Positions 7,995-17,597 of a stretch of DNA of 64,000 bases are shown here, piece after piece. Both the position numbers and the translations under genes were made by a program. Position 1 is the first letter of the stretch; every line of letters begins with the position of its first letter. The notes below the pieces were generated by a model, which did no database searches, had not been told where the DNA came from, and saw only the letters and a program-made list of their open reading frames with translations. Source of the stretch: Candidatus Manganitrophus morganii (GTDB lineage Bacteria > Nitrospirota > Nitrospiria > SBBL01 > Manganitrophaceae); assembly GCA_021651055.1 (NCBI GenBank), contig JAJHOH010000001.1, forward strand, positions 496,001-560,000, given 5' to 3'.

Positions 7995-8231
7995 ATGAAC
8001 ATTGCCATTTATAAAAAGACAGGATGCCCTTGGGCGGCGGCCGTCGCGGCATTTCTGAAAGCGCAAGATATTCCGTTTGAGGAAAGGGATATGACCCGGA
8101 ACCCGGATTTCAAAAGAGAGATCGAAGAGAAGTCGGGTCAAAGCAAAAGCCCGACGTTGATCATTGACGGTGAGATCCTTCCGGATGCAAGCGTCGAGCA
8201 GGTCTTCGAAGTCTTGCAGAAGAAAAAATAA
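7995..8231 (+). CDS. small glutaredoxin-like protein with a monothiol CPWA site
   Basis: 78 residues with a thioredoxin/glutaredoxin fold pattern: beta strand NIAIYKKTG, active-site CPWA, then YDxxR-like FEERDMTR and the cis-Pro motif SPTLIIDG followed by an SVEQVFEVLQ helix. The usual second cysteine (CPYC) is replaced by alanine, so only monothiol chemistry is possible. It is a stand-alone domain of the GrxC/YruB-like size. The ATG at 7995 follows GGAGGAG; a longer ATG at 7899 has no ribosome binding site and sits too near the terminator. Partners are not evident from the neighbours. Confidence 0.8.
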   Translation: MNIAIYKKTGCPWAAAVAAFLKAQDIPFEERDMTRNPDFKREIEEKSGQSKSPTLIIDGEILPDASVEQVFEVLQKKK

Positions 8232-8269
8232 CATTCCTTCAGGTAAAAGTTCCGTGAGCGAGTTCAGGA

Positions 8270-8293
8270 GGTCGCATAAGTAAAGATGCGACC
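8270..8293. repeat. short inverted repeat downstream of the glutaredoxin-like gene
   Basis: GGTCGCAT (8270-8277) pairs with ATGCGACC (8286-8293) across an 8-base loop. There is no T tract, so it could be a weak terminator or a protein site. The rest of 8232-8481 holds the promoter region of the next operon. Confidence 0.4.
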
Positions 8294-8420
8294 CCCGCCT
8301 CTCTCGGGACATGTCATTCTTAAAAGATCCGCGACCGGCAACCCTATTTTCTATCGAAAACGTAACCATTCTCCGGGTTTTGAGAGGAGGTTACGCACGT
8401 TTTAAAAGCGCAATAAAAAG

Positions 8421-8469
8421 GTTGCTTATTTCGCTCACCTCGTATACTATGCAACTTCAACATGCAACT
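8421..8469 (+). promoter_or_regulatory. putative promoter/operator of the SRPBCC-ArsR operon
   Basis: A TTGCTT-like -35 (8422-8427) and a TATACT -10 (8443-8448) are spaced somewhat short (15 bases). The -10 is followed by two direct copies of ATGCAACT (8449-8456 and 8462-8469) with a 13-base period, and GTTGC at 8421 is the inverted half. Placement over the start site suits autorepression by the ArsR-family protein encoded in the operon. Confidence 0.45.
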
Positions 8470-8481
8470 AGGAGGTTGCCC

Positions 8482-8931
8482 ATGAACGATCGCATCGAAA
8501 AAAGCATTGAGCTCAAAGCGCCGATTTCAAAGGTCTGGCGCGCGCTGACCGATTACCGGGAGTTTGGCGAATGGTTTGGAGTGAAGCTGGAGGGACCGTT
8601 TATTCCCGGCAAAACCGTCCAAGGAAAAATCAGCCATCAGGGAGAAGATTTTAAATGGAAAGTCGTGGTCCAGAAGATGGAGCCCGAGCAACTCTTTTCC
8701 TTCACATGGCATCCTTACGCCGTCGATCCCAAAATAGATTACTCCGCGGAAATCCCGACGCTCGTTGAATTCAAATTGGCGAAGACCGCAAGCGGCACGC
8801 TGCTGACCATCACGGAGTCGGGCTTTGATAAAATCCCCGCCAACCGTCGCGCCGAGGCATTTCGTATGGATGAACGGGGTTGGGAAGCTCAAATGAGGGA
8901 CATACAACAGCATGTCGAAGGCAAATCGTAG
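8482..8931 (+). CDS. SRPBCC (AHSA1-type) domain protein
   Basis: 149 residues of the START-like hydrophobic-ligand-binding fold: KSIELKAPISKVWRALTDY at the N-terminus, a W-rich central strand, and a C-terminal helix beginning RGWEAQMRDIQQHVE. AHSA1-type proteins are often co-encoded with ArsR-family regulators and their ligands are mostly unknown. The ATG follows GGAGG by six bases. The 3' end overlaps the regulator gene by 20 bases, indicating co-translation. Confidence 0.85.
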   Translation: MNDRIEKSIELKAPISKVWRALTDYREFGEWFGVKLEGPFIPGKTVQGKISHQGEDFKWKVVVQKMEPEQLFSFTWHPYAVDPKIDYSAEIPTLVEFKLAKTASGTLLTITESGFDKIPANRRAEAFRMDERGWEAQMRDIQQHVEGKS

Positions 8932-9259
8932 CGGAGCGGCAGTCAAGCTCAAAGATTACGCATACCTCTTCTCGGCTCTGGGAGATGAGACGCGTCTATC
9001 CCTCGTGATGAAACTCTCCAAGGGGCGGCGTCAGTCGATCTCACAATTAACAGAAGGGTCGGAGCTCACGCGGCAGGCGGTGACAAAACATCTCAGGGTG
9101 TTGGAGGGCGCCGGCGTCGTGCGGAGCACCTACTCCGGCCGTGAAAATCTTTTTGAGCTTGATACGCGCCCATTCAAAGACATGAAGGAGTACCTGGAGT
9201 TTGTTTCCGATCAATGGGATCAGGCGCTATCGCGACTGAAATCATTTGTGGAAAGTTAG
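8912..9259 (+). CDS. ArsR-family winged-helix transcriptional regulator
   Basis: 115 residues. The fold reads DYAYLFSALGDETRLSLVMKL, then the recognition helix SELTRQAVTKHLRVLEGAG and a wing VRSTYSGRENLFEL. The paired-cysteine metal site of ArsR/SmtB is absent, consistent with the SRPBCC-associated subgroup that does not sense metal. It overlaps the upstream SRPBCC gene and lies 51 bases before a second SRPBCC gene, so it probably controls both. A directly repeated ATGCAACT upstream of the operon is a candidate binding site. Confidence 0.9.
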   Translation: MSKANRSGAAVKLKDYAYLFSALGDETRLSLVMKLSKGRRQSISQLTEGSELTRQAVTKHLRVLEGAGVVRSTYSGRENLFELDTRPFKDMKEYLEFVSDQWDQALSRLKSFVES

Positions 9260-9310
9260 GCGAAAAAACAGGGGAAGAAAATATCAACCAGATTTCAAAC
9301 GGAGGACAAC

Positions 9311-9769
9311 ATGGTCGATATCATTCACAGGGTTGGAATGAAGGCGCCGATTTCGAAAGTTTACGCAGCGTTATCGACGGTCGAGGGCATTGCGGGCTGG
9401 TGGACAAAGGAAACGACGGGCGTTTCTAAATCCGGTGGAGAGATTGAAGTCCGCTTCCTCACCCCGAGCGGAAAGGAAATCGGCAGCATGACCATGGAGG
9501 TGATGGCGCTCGATCCGAACAAGAAGGTGCATTGGCGTTTCAAATCGGGGCCGGCAGAATGGATCGGAACGGACGTGATATTCGACCTATCCCAGGAAGG
9601 TGATTACACGATCGTTCTCTTCGCTCACAAGAACTGGCGTGAGGCGGTCGAGTTTACCGCTCATTGCAGCATGAAGTGGGCCATATTCATGTTGAGTCTC
9701 AGAGACCTCGTTGAAACAGGAAAAGGGAAACCCTCGCCCAACGACATCAAAATCGATAATTGGAATTAA
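9311..9769 (+). CDS. second SRPBCC (AHSA1-type) domain protein
   Basis: 152 residues, START-like fold: IIHRVGMKAPISKVYAALSTVEGIAGWW, then strands ending with a helix FMLSLRDLVETGKG. It shares the APISKV opening with the protein at 8482 but the rest differs, so the two are distant paralogues or recruited separately. The ATG follows GGAGGACAAC. With the ArsR gene between them, the three form a compact regulator-ligand-binder operon. Confidence 0.85.
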   Translation: MVDIIHRVGMKAPISKVYAALSTVEGIAGWWTKETTGVSKSGGEIEVRFLTPSGKEIGSMTMEVMALDPNKKVHWRFKSGPAEWIGTDVIFDLSQEGDYTIVLFAHKNWREAVEFTAHCSMKWAIFMLSLRDLVETGKGKPSPNDIKIDNWN

Positions 9770-9874
9770 ACATGAGACTCACACGATGAATAGGGCGATG
9801 GGGTCTGAGTGCGCTAGCCCGACTTTCACGGACACCGAAAAAAGAGGTTCGGCGATGCTTCGCGTACTGAATGT

Positions 9875-10168
9875 TTAAGATGAGCGGGGTGTTTTCCGTA
9901 TCCGCTCCATCTTTTTGTGGTGCTTTTTTTCTAAGTCACGCGCGGCGTACAAGGCTTCAGGAGCGATATCGACGCCGTTTGGCCAAGCGAGTGTTCCCCC
10001 TTCTATGAAGAACTTTTTAAACAGCTTTGGATCCTTGAGAGGTTCAAAAACCGGGCCTTTGAACCATTGAGAAAGATCAATGTGTTTCTCAGTTCCGTCA
10101 TCGAAACGAGTTGAAACGATAAATCCGCTTATATGGCGCGCTGCGATTACCTGTGGTAAATAATTCAT
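9875..10168 (-). CDS. DUF2442 protein
   Basis: 97 residues matching the DUF2442 pattern: PQVIAARHISGFIVSTRFDDG, the central DLSQWFKGPVFEPLKD, and LAWPNGVDIAPEALY near the end, followed by a basic tail. Its start (GGAG nine bases upstream) lies four bases after the DUF4160 stop, so the two are co-expressed. These families frequently occur as a pair and have been suspected to be toxin-antitoxin-like, but no activity is established from sequence. Confidence 0.85.
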   Translation of the reverse strand: MNYLPQVIAARHISGFIVSTRFDDGTEKHIDLSQWFKGPVFEPLKDPKLFKKFFIEGGTLAWPNGVDIAPEALYAARDLEKKHHKKMERIRKTPRSS

Positions 10169-10172
10169 AAAA

Positions 10173-10433
10173 TTACTCCAAGGGCTTAATTCGATTGAGT
10201 GGCCGTCCTCTCTCAATGTTTCTCCAGTTTATCATAAGCTCGAGTTTGTGACGACGGGCCCAGTCACGCACCAATTTCCGCGCCGTTCCGGAGGAAATAC
10301 TCCCAGCAAGGAGTTTGCCCTCGAAATTGAATGTTGCCTTCTCCCCCTGAAATTCGGCATGGAAGTGTGGAGGATTATGATCCCCGAAATACATTCGTAT
10401 AATAATCCCAAAAAACGTTGAAATGATTGGCAT
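10173..10433 (-). CDS. DUF4160 protein
   Basis: 86 residues of the DUF4160 family, recognised by PIISTFFGIIIRMYF followed by the invariant-looking DHNPPHFHAEFQG block and RKLVRDWARRHKLELMINW. The HxH and Asp cluster could bind metal, but this is inference. It is the upstream member of the DUF4160-DUF2442 pair. Confidence 0.85.
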   Translation of the reverse strand: MPIISTFFGIIIRMYFGDHNPPHFHAEFQGEKATFNFEGKLLAGSISSGTARKLVRDWARRHKLELMINWRNIERGRPLNRIKPLE

Positions 10434-10651
10434 GGGTCCTCTTATATAAGATTCGGGTCGCCAGGCCCGAGAAGCCGCTTTTTTACGATTGGTTTTTAGA
10501 TATACGCCGAAAGCGACATGTTGTCAAACGCTTCAGGGAAAGAGCGTAGAGCAGGAAACATTTAAATACGCCTCTAACGGTATCAGATAAAGCCGAAACA
10601 GACAGGGCAAATAGGAATGTGTTTAGTCCCGGCATTACGGCGCTCAAAAAC

Positions 10652-10691
10652 AAAAAAGCCTGAGGCAGAACATCCTGCCTCAGGCTTTTTT
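10652..10691. terminator. bidirectional rho-independent terminator for icd
   Basis: AAAAAAGCCTGAGGCAG pairs with CTGCCTCAGGCTTTTTT around a short loop, immediately after the icd stop and serving the DUF4160 side too. Its stem matches the terminator at 7852-7892 in all but one position. The rest of 10434-10651 shows no gene. Confidence 0.85.
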
Positions 10692-10708
10692 CTAAAACCT
10701 TCCGAAAT

Positions 10709-12949
<2,241 letters not shown>

Positions 12950-13041
12950 TCACTTGAAAGATTCAATTTCCCCGAGTTTCTGAGCCTATGGACCGTTACT
13001 TTCTTCTATTCGACATATCATTCCGCGCGATCTAAGTCCCT

Positions 13042-13093
13042 ATTTAAATGCAAAGAGAAACGCCACGTCAAGTAAAATTTGTTGCATTTAAAA
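13042..13093. repeat. 12-bp perfect inverted repeat between GNAT and icd
   Basis: ATTTAAATGCAA (13042-13053) and TTGCATTTAAAT (13082-13093) with 28 bases between. It lies about 100 bases upstream of icd and overlaps the GNAT stop. It could form a hairpin ending the GNAT transcript or bind a dimeric regulator. Confidence 0.5.
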
Positions 13094-13606
13094 TGTCCAT
13101 CCCCCCCCTTTGTCGATTTTCCGCCCGCCGTCAATGAAAACCATCTTTCGATGCGGAATGCCCGCCTCGTAAAAGCGCTCCCCTTCCGCTCTAAAACCAA
13201 GCGCTTCATAAAAAGAGAGGGCCGACTCCTGTGCGTGGAGGTAGAGAGCGATCAGTCTTTTTCTTTTGGAACTCTTCTTGATAAAATCGATCAGCGCGGT
13301 CCCAACCCCCTTTCCGCGCCAATCCTTCCGGACCGCCATCCGGCCGATCTTTCCCGATTTTCTCTGGCCCGCTTTTCCCTGGCCTGATTTTCTCTGGCCC
13401 GATCTCCCCTTCACGACCAGCCGCGCCGTGCCGATCACCTCTCTCCCCGAGATCGCGACGAAGTGGATCGCGCGGTCATCCGCGTCATCGAGCTCGATCT
13501 CAAGCGGAACCCCCTGCTCGATCACGAAGACTTCTTCCCGAAGGCGGATCAATCGAAAGAAATCTTCTTGCTTCCCGGCGATTCGAACCGTGGGCCGCAC
13601 GATCAT
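13088..13606 (-). CDS. GNAT-family N-acetyltransferase with a repeat-derived insertion
   Basis: 172 residues. The acetyl-CoA-binding motif A is IGRMAVRKDWRGKGVGTALIDF (R-x-x-G-x-G/A), with motif B LHAQESALSFYEALGF near the C-terminus, as in ElaA-type acetyltransferases; substrate unknown. Between strand 4 (IGTARLVV) and motif A there is a low-complexity insertion made of repeated GQRKSGQGKAG units encoded by a 15-base DNA repeat. The gene is divergent from the DUF4124 gene, whose promoter overlaps this start. Confidence 0.88.
   Translation of the reverse strand: MIVRPTVRIAGKQEDFFRLIRLREEVFVIEQGVPLEIELDDADDRAIHFVAISGREVIGTARLVVKGRSGQRKSGQGKAGQRKSGKIGRMAVRKDWRGKGVGTALIDFIKKSSKRKRLIALYLHAQESALSFYEALGFRAEGERFYEAGIPHRKMVFIDGGRKIDKGGGWTF
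13356..13400. repeat. in-frame tandem repeat, three 15-base units
   Basis: Units 13356-13370 and 13386-13400 are identical (GATTTTCTCTGGCCC); the middle unit (13371-13385) differs at four positions. A partial fourth unit may follow. It codes for the polar insertion in the GNAT protein. Confidence 0.8.
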
Positions 13607-13614
13607 TCCCTTAA

Positions 13615-13643
13615 TTGACAGAACGGAGCCGACCGGCTAGAGT
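13615..13643 (+). promoter_or_regulatory. sigma70 promoter for the DUF4124 gene
   Basis: TTGACA (13615-13620), 17-base spacer, TAGAGT (13638-13643). The start site would be near 13650, giving a leader of about 13 bases that still contains GGAGGT. Confidence 0.6.
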
Positions 13644-13662
13644 AGAACCATCGGAGGTGACG

Positions 13663-14199
13663 ATGCGCGCACGACTCGCTCTTTTCTTTCTGTTATTTCT
13701 TCTTCGCCCGGTTGACGGACAGGCCGAGGTATTCAAATATACCGACGAGAACGGGGCGATCTCTTTCACCGATAATATCGAGAACGTTCCCGAAGATCAG
13801 CGGCCGAATCTTCAAGAAGCGGCCCCTCCCCCCCTCCAGAAGGTCGAAATGCCGGCTTTCTCCGAAAGAGATTCCGACCGGTGGATCGATCATCCCCTTT
13901 CCAAGTACGTCATCGTCTTTATCATTCTCTCCATCGGCATGTTGTACATCCAATACAAAACAGAAAGTTTTCTCCTTCGGTTGGCGACGAAGTTCCTCTT
14001 CGTTGCCTTTCTCGGCGCCGCGATTTACAGCGTTCTCGTCGCCCAGGAAAAACCGATCACCCCCGCCGCCTTTCAGAAAGCGGCGGAATCATTCGTCCCC
14101 ACCCCCCTCCCGATGACCCAGGCCAAAGAAGCCGTAAAAAAGATGGAAGAGGCCCACAAGAAAAAAGAGGCGGCGATGGAGTCGCTGATGGGCGAATAG
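13663..14199 (+). CDS. DUF4124-domain membrane protein
   Basis: 178 residues: an N-terminal signal (RARLALFFLLFLL to DGQAE), a DUF4124 domain (VFKYTDENGAISFTDN, about 22-55), then two hydrophobic segments (about 85-105 and 110-130) and a C-terminal Lys/Glu-rich tail. DUF4124 is a small periplasmic domain of unknown function; the membrane segments after it are unusual, as most members are simply secreted. The start is set by GGAGGT directly upstream and by the signal peptide. Confidence 0.8.
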   Translation: MRARLALFFLLFLLRPVDGQAEVFKYTDENGAISFTDNIENVPEDQRPNLQEAAPPPLQKVEMPAFSERDSDRWIDHPLSKYVIVFIILSIGMLYIQYKTESFLLRLATKFLFVAFLGAAIYSVLVAQEKPITPAAFQKAAESFVPTPLPMTQAKEAVKKMEEAHKKKEAAMESLMGE

Positions 14200-14203
14200 C
14201 CGG

Positions 14204-15262
14204 CTAACCTAATCTGGAAAGTTTGTTTCTGAGGAAGTGATCGACCAGGACCAGCGCCATCATCGCTTCGGCGATCGGAACGGCGCGCAGGCCGACGCAG
14301 GGATCGTGCCGCCCCTTGGTGGCGATCTTCGCCGGGCGGCCATGGATGTCGATCGTCTCTTGCTCGACGGCGATCGACGAGGTCGGCTTCACCGCCATTC
14401 GGACGACGATTTCATCCCCGTTGGAGATCCCGCCGAGGATGCCGCCGGCATTGTTGGATTTAAATCCGGCCGGCGTGATCGGATCGCAATTCCGGCTCCC
14501 CCGCATCGTCACGACCTCGAACCCGGCCCCGATCTCGACCCCCTTCACGGCATTGATCGACATCATCGCCCCCGCGAGCGCCGCGTCGAGCTTGTCGAAG
14601 ACCGGCTCGCCGAGCCCGGCGGGAACCCCTTTCGCGACCACTTCCACCATCGCCCCCACGGAATCTTTTTCCGACTGCGCCTCCTGGATCACCCGCGTCA
14701 TCGCCTCCACCGCGTCGGGGTCGGGGCAGAAGAGGGGGTTCTGCCGGATTTGCGCATAGTCGATCTTTTTAATTTTCACCGGACCGACCTGCGCGACATA
14801 ACCGACGATCTCGATCCCCTCGCGCGCCAGGATCTTCCGGGCGATCGCCCCCGCCGCCACCCGCGCCACCGTCTCGCGCGCGGAAGAGCGCCCGCCGCCC
14901 CGGTAATCGCGAAAACCGTATTTCTTGAAGTAGGTGTAATCGGCATGGCCGGGGCGGAAAAGATCTTTGATCGATTCGTAATCTTTCGACTTGGCATCTT
15001 CGTTGTAGATGATCAGGCCGATCGGGGTCCCTGTCGTCCGCCCCTCGAAGATTCCGGAGAGGATCTGGACGGCGTCCGACTCTTTCCGCTGCGTGACCAG
15101 CTTGCTCTGGCCCGGCTTTCTCCGGTCGAGGTCTTTCTGAAGGTCCTCTTCCGAGAGGGACAACCCGGCGGGGCAGCCGTCGACGACCGCGCCGAGCGCG
15201 ATGCCGTGGCTCTCGCCGAAGGTGGTCACCCGAAAAATCTGTCCGAAGCTGCTTCCCGACAC
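14204..15262 (-). CDS. aroC: chorismate synthase
   Basis: 352 residues from the GTG at 15262. Catalyses loss of phosphate from 5-enolpyruvylshikimate-3-phosphate to give chorismate, the last step of the shikimate pathway, with reduced FMN. Signature blocks: [11 protein letters not shown] near the start, [47 protein letters not shown] and the C-terminal [17 protein letters not shown]. An in-frame ATG at 15361 would add 33 residues encoded by a dispersed repeat, so I reject it; GTG with GAGAG upstream gives the normal SGSSFGQIF opening. Confidence 0.97.
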   Translation of the reverse strand: MSGSSFGQIFRVTTFGESHGIALGAVVDGCPAGLSLSEEDLQKDLDRRKPGQSKLVTQRKESDAVQILSGIFEGRTTGTPIGLIIYNEDAKSKDYESIKDLFRPGHADYTYFKKYGFRDYRGGGRSSARETVARVAAGAIARKILAREGIEIVGYVAQVGPVKIKKIDYAQIRQNPLFCPDPDAVEAMTRVIQEAQSEKDSVGAMVEVVAKGVPAGLGEPVFDKLDAALAGAMMSINAVKGVEIGAGFEVVTMRGSRNCDPITPAGFKSNNAGGILGGISNGDEIVVRMAVKPTSSIAVEQETIDIHGRPAKIATKGRHDPCVGLRAVPIAEAMMALVLVDHFLRNKLSRLG

Positions 15263-15312
15263 GTTTTCTCTCAAAAAAGCGGGCGGATCAGAGACCCGCC
15301 CCAAACACCAAG

Positions 15313-15420
15313 CGTCATTCCCGCAAAAGCGGGAATCCAGAAGCCTTTGATTTAAGTGCACTGGATTCCCGATTAAACATCTGGTGGCCGCCCCTTTTCC
15401 TGGGCTATCGGGAATGACGG
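15313..15420. repeat. MITE-like nested palindrome, GTCATTCCCGC family (long copy)
   Basis: The outer ends GCGTCATTCCCG (15313-15324) and CGGGAATGACGG (15409-15420) are inverted; internally GGGAATCCAG (15331-15340) pairs perfectly with CTGGATTCCC (15361-15370), and CCCGCAAAAGCGGG forms a small hairpin. About 108 bases with no coding capacity. It shares its core with 5553-5579. Typical of non-autonomous, hairpin-forming intergenic elements. Confidence 0.75.
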
Positions 15421-15430
15421 ATTAAAGCTG

Positions 15431-16024
15431 TTAGTGCACCTTGACCTGGAGGCATTCCTTGCAAAGCTTCTTTCCACCCTCCTCCAACAGGAGGGCGACA
15501 TTCGTCTGCTCGCCGCAATTTTCGCACGGCTCGGCGTCGTACTTGCCGGACTTGGGAGGAGGCGGCAGGGTGACATGCTCGATCTTGAAGAGGGCCGATT
15601 CCGGGGCGGTCAGAATCTCGTCGATCTTGTCGTCGGTCAGCTTTTGGAAAGCCGCCTTGTTCTCCGCCGTGGCGTTGGGAGCGGTCGCCTCTTTCCGCAG
15701 CTTTCGCAGCTGCGCGTGATCGAAGGTGTCCCAATAGGTGCAGTAGGCCCGGACCGCTTTTCCGGTCTTGGTGTTCTGGAGAATATAAACCGGCTTTCCG
15801 ACCTGGGTGAGATAAAGGTTCCGCTTCCCGAAGGTGCAGCCGGTGACGGCCTGAATCGCATCGAGCGCGCAGGTCTCATTCCCGACCAGGGCGACCAGCT
15901 CCTTCATATTCTTCATCTGGTCCCCCATCTCCCGCATCAACATCGTCGCCGCCCGATAACCGACGGCGATATCCAAACAAAGATGCCGATGAAAATCAAC
16001 CGCCTTCTTGAATTCAGGATCCAT
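15431..16024 (-). CDS. FmdE-like protein with C-terminal zinc ribbon
   Basis: 197 residues. The N-terminal domain (about 1-150) matches FmdE/formylmethanofuran dehydrogenase subunit E: FHRHLCLDIAVGYRAA, NETCALDAIQAVTGCTFGKRNL. The C-terminus ends in a CxxC...CxxC zinc ribbon (CENC and CKEC). FmdE-domain proteins occur widely outside methanogens, often linked to molybdenum- or tungsten-enzyme maturation or metal binding; the conserved Cys residues support metal ligation. The common FHGHLCPG box is altered to FHRHLCLD here. The ATG follows GGAAGGGGGCG. No other C1 or methanofuran gene is nearby. Confidence 0.8.
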   Translation of the reverse strand: MDPEFKKAVDFHRHLCLDIAVGYRAATMLMREMGDQMKNMKELVALVGNETCALDAIQAVTGCTFGKRNLYLTQVGKPVYILQNTKTGKAVRAYCTYWDTFDHAQLRKLRKEATAPNATAENKAAFQKLTDDKIDEILTAPESALFKIEHVTLPPPPKSGKYDAEPCENCGEQTNVALLLEEGGKKLCKECLQVKVH

Positions 16025-16103
16025 GCTTCGCCCCCTTCCGGAAAAAGTTCAACATTTGCCCGCGATCATATCATATTATTCCAAGAAATCAAACGAGTGA
16101 GAT

Positions 16104-17354
16104 CTAATCCGCCCCCGCGGGGGCCGGCGCCACTCTCCCCCCGATCGCCCCGCGCCGCATCAGCCACCACAATACCGCCAGTCCCGGAATCGCCCCCAAT
16201 ACGCTGGCGGCGAAAAACATCGGCCACCCCAGCCCGGCGGCCAGGAGGCCGGTCGGCGCGCCGGCGATTTTCGGGGTGATCGCCATCAGGCTGGAGAGGA
16301 GGGCATACTGGGTGGCGCTGTAGCGCTTTTCGGTGAGGCTCATCAAGAAGGCGACAAAGGCCGCCGTTCCCATGCCGCCGGAGAGGTTGTCGACGCCGAC
16401 CGCCAGAATGAGCGCGGCCTTGTTCTGCCCCGCCAGGGCGACCCCCATGTAAGTCAAATTGGTGACCGCCTGGAGGATGCCGAAGGCCCAGAGCGAACGG
16501 TAAATCCCGAGGCGCGCGATGAGGCCGCCGGCGGCCACGGCGCCGAAGATCGTGGCGACCAGCCCGAATCCTTTGTTCACCGCACCGATCTCGGTTTTGG
16601 AGAAACCGACATCGAGCAAGAAGGGGGTCGTCATCGCCCCCGCGACGGCGTCCGGGAGTTTATAAAGAATGATAAAAAGGAGCAGAACCAGGGCGGCATC
16701 GCGGCTGAAAAAGGCCTTGAAGGGGAGCGCCACCGCCTCCGCCAGGCTGCGCGGGCTGCCGCCGCTCTTCGGCTCGGTTCCCCACAACGCGGCGGCCACG
16801 CCGACCAGCATCAGCCCCGCCATGATCCGATAGACCGCCGCCCAGGGGAGGTGGTCGGCCAGGATCAGCGCCATCGCCCCGGAGGAGAGCATTCCCAGGC
16901 GGTAGCCGAGCACCGAGACCGCCGCCCCCGCGCCGAGCTCTTCCTCTCTGAGAACGTCGGCCCGGTAGGCGTCGACCACGATATCCTGGCTCGCGGAGAG
17001 AAACGAAACGAGCACCGCCGTTACCGCCAGGAGCCAGGGCTGTGAAACCGGATTCAAACTTCCCATGAAGACGATCGCCGCCATAAGGCTGAGCTGCGTC
17101 ACCACCAGCCAGCCCCGCCGCCGCCCCAGAAAAGGAAGGGTATAGCGGTCCATGAGGGGGGCCCAGAGATATTTCACCGTATAAGGCAACCCCACTAAGG
17201 TAATCGCCCCGATGGTGGCGAGATCAACCCCCGCATCCTTCATCCAGGCCTGCAAGGTGCCGAAGGTGAGCGCCAGCGGCAGGCCCGAAGAAAAGCCGAG
17301 CAGCAGCAACACGGCGACCCGCCGGTTGCTGAAGACTTGAAGATAAAGATTCAT
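16104..17354 (-). CDS. ampG: AmpG-like MFS muropeptide permease
   Basis: 416 residues, twelve predicted hydrophobic segments, major facilitator fold. The N-terminal half carries AmpG blocks: LLLGFSSGLPLALTFGTLQAWM, GLPYTVKYLWAPLMDRY, LGRRRGWLV and SASQDIVVDAYRADVL. AmpG imports anhydromuropeptides from the periplasm for cell-wall recycling and, in some bacteria, beta-lactamase induction. No other recycling genes are adjacent. It is divergent from the rsb operon across a 243-base spacer. Confidence 0.9.
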   Translation of the reverse strand: MNLYLQVFSNRRVAVLLLLGFSSGLPLALTFGTLQAWMKDAGVDLATIGAITLVGLPYTVKYLWAPLMDRYTLPFLGRRRGWLVVTQLSLMAAIVFMGSLNPVSQPWLLAVTAVLVSFLSASQDIVVDAYRADVLREEELGAGAAVSVLGYRLGMLSSGAMALILADHLPWAAVYRIMAGLMLVGVAAALWGTEPKSGGSPRSLAEAVALPFKAFFSRDAALVLLLFIILYKLPDAVAGAMTTPFLLDVGFSKTEIGAVNKGFGLVATIFGAVAAGGLIARLGIYRSLWAFGILQAVTNLTYMGVALAGQNKAALILAVGVDNLSGGMGTAAFVAFLMSLTEKRYSATQYALLSSLMAITPKIAGAPTGLLAAGLGWPMFFAASVLGAIPGLAVLWWLMRRGAIGGRVAPAPAGAD

Positions 17355-17471
17355 GATTTCTCGCGTCGGTGGAATGATGAATCATCGCTACTTTACCCCG
17401 TTCGGATCGTTTTGTCATCTCCCTTACATTCTAAAACTCTGCCTGAACGGTATGATAGAGAAGGAGGGGGA

Positions 17472-17500
17472 TTGACTTCCTTAAGGGCTCTGCGTATTCT
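17472..17500 (+). promoter_or_regulatory. sigma70 promoter of the stressosome/kinase operon
   Basis: TTGACT (17472-17477), 17-base spacer, TATTCT (17495-17500). Transcription would start near 17507, about 90 bases before rsb[12 protein letters not shown] stretch just upstream is not associated with a gene. Confidence 0.6.
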
Positions 17501-17597
17501 AGAAATGTTTTTCCAACCTTTGATTTTAATCCATTTTTCAATCCTATTCTGGGGTATAAGCGGAAGCCGAATCTGACATCTGCGAACCAACTTCACA

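Noticed and set aside
13356..13400. possible CRISPR-like array
   Set aside because: Three contiguous 15-base units with no spacers, inside a coding sequence.
14237..15355. 372-residue plus-strand reading frame opposite aroC
   Set aside because: Shadow of aroC with a biased Asp/Arg/His composition.
15263..15361. N-terminal extension of aroC from an in-frame ATG at 15361
   Set aside because: The added residues are encoded by a dispersed palindromic repeat; the GTG at 15262 gives the normal chorismate synthase start.
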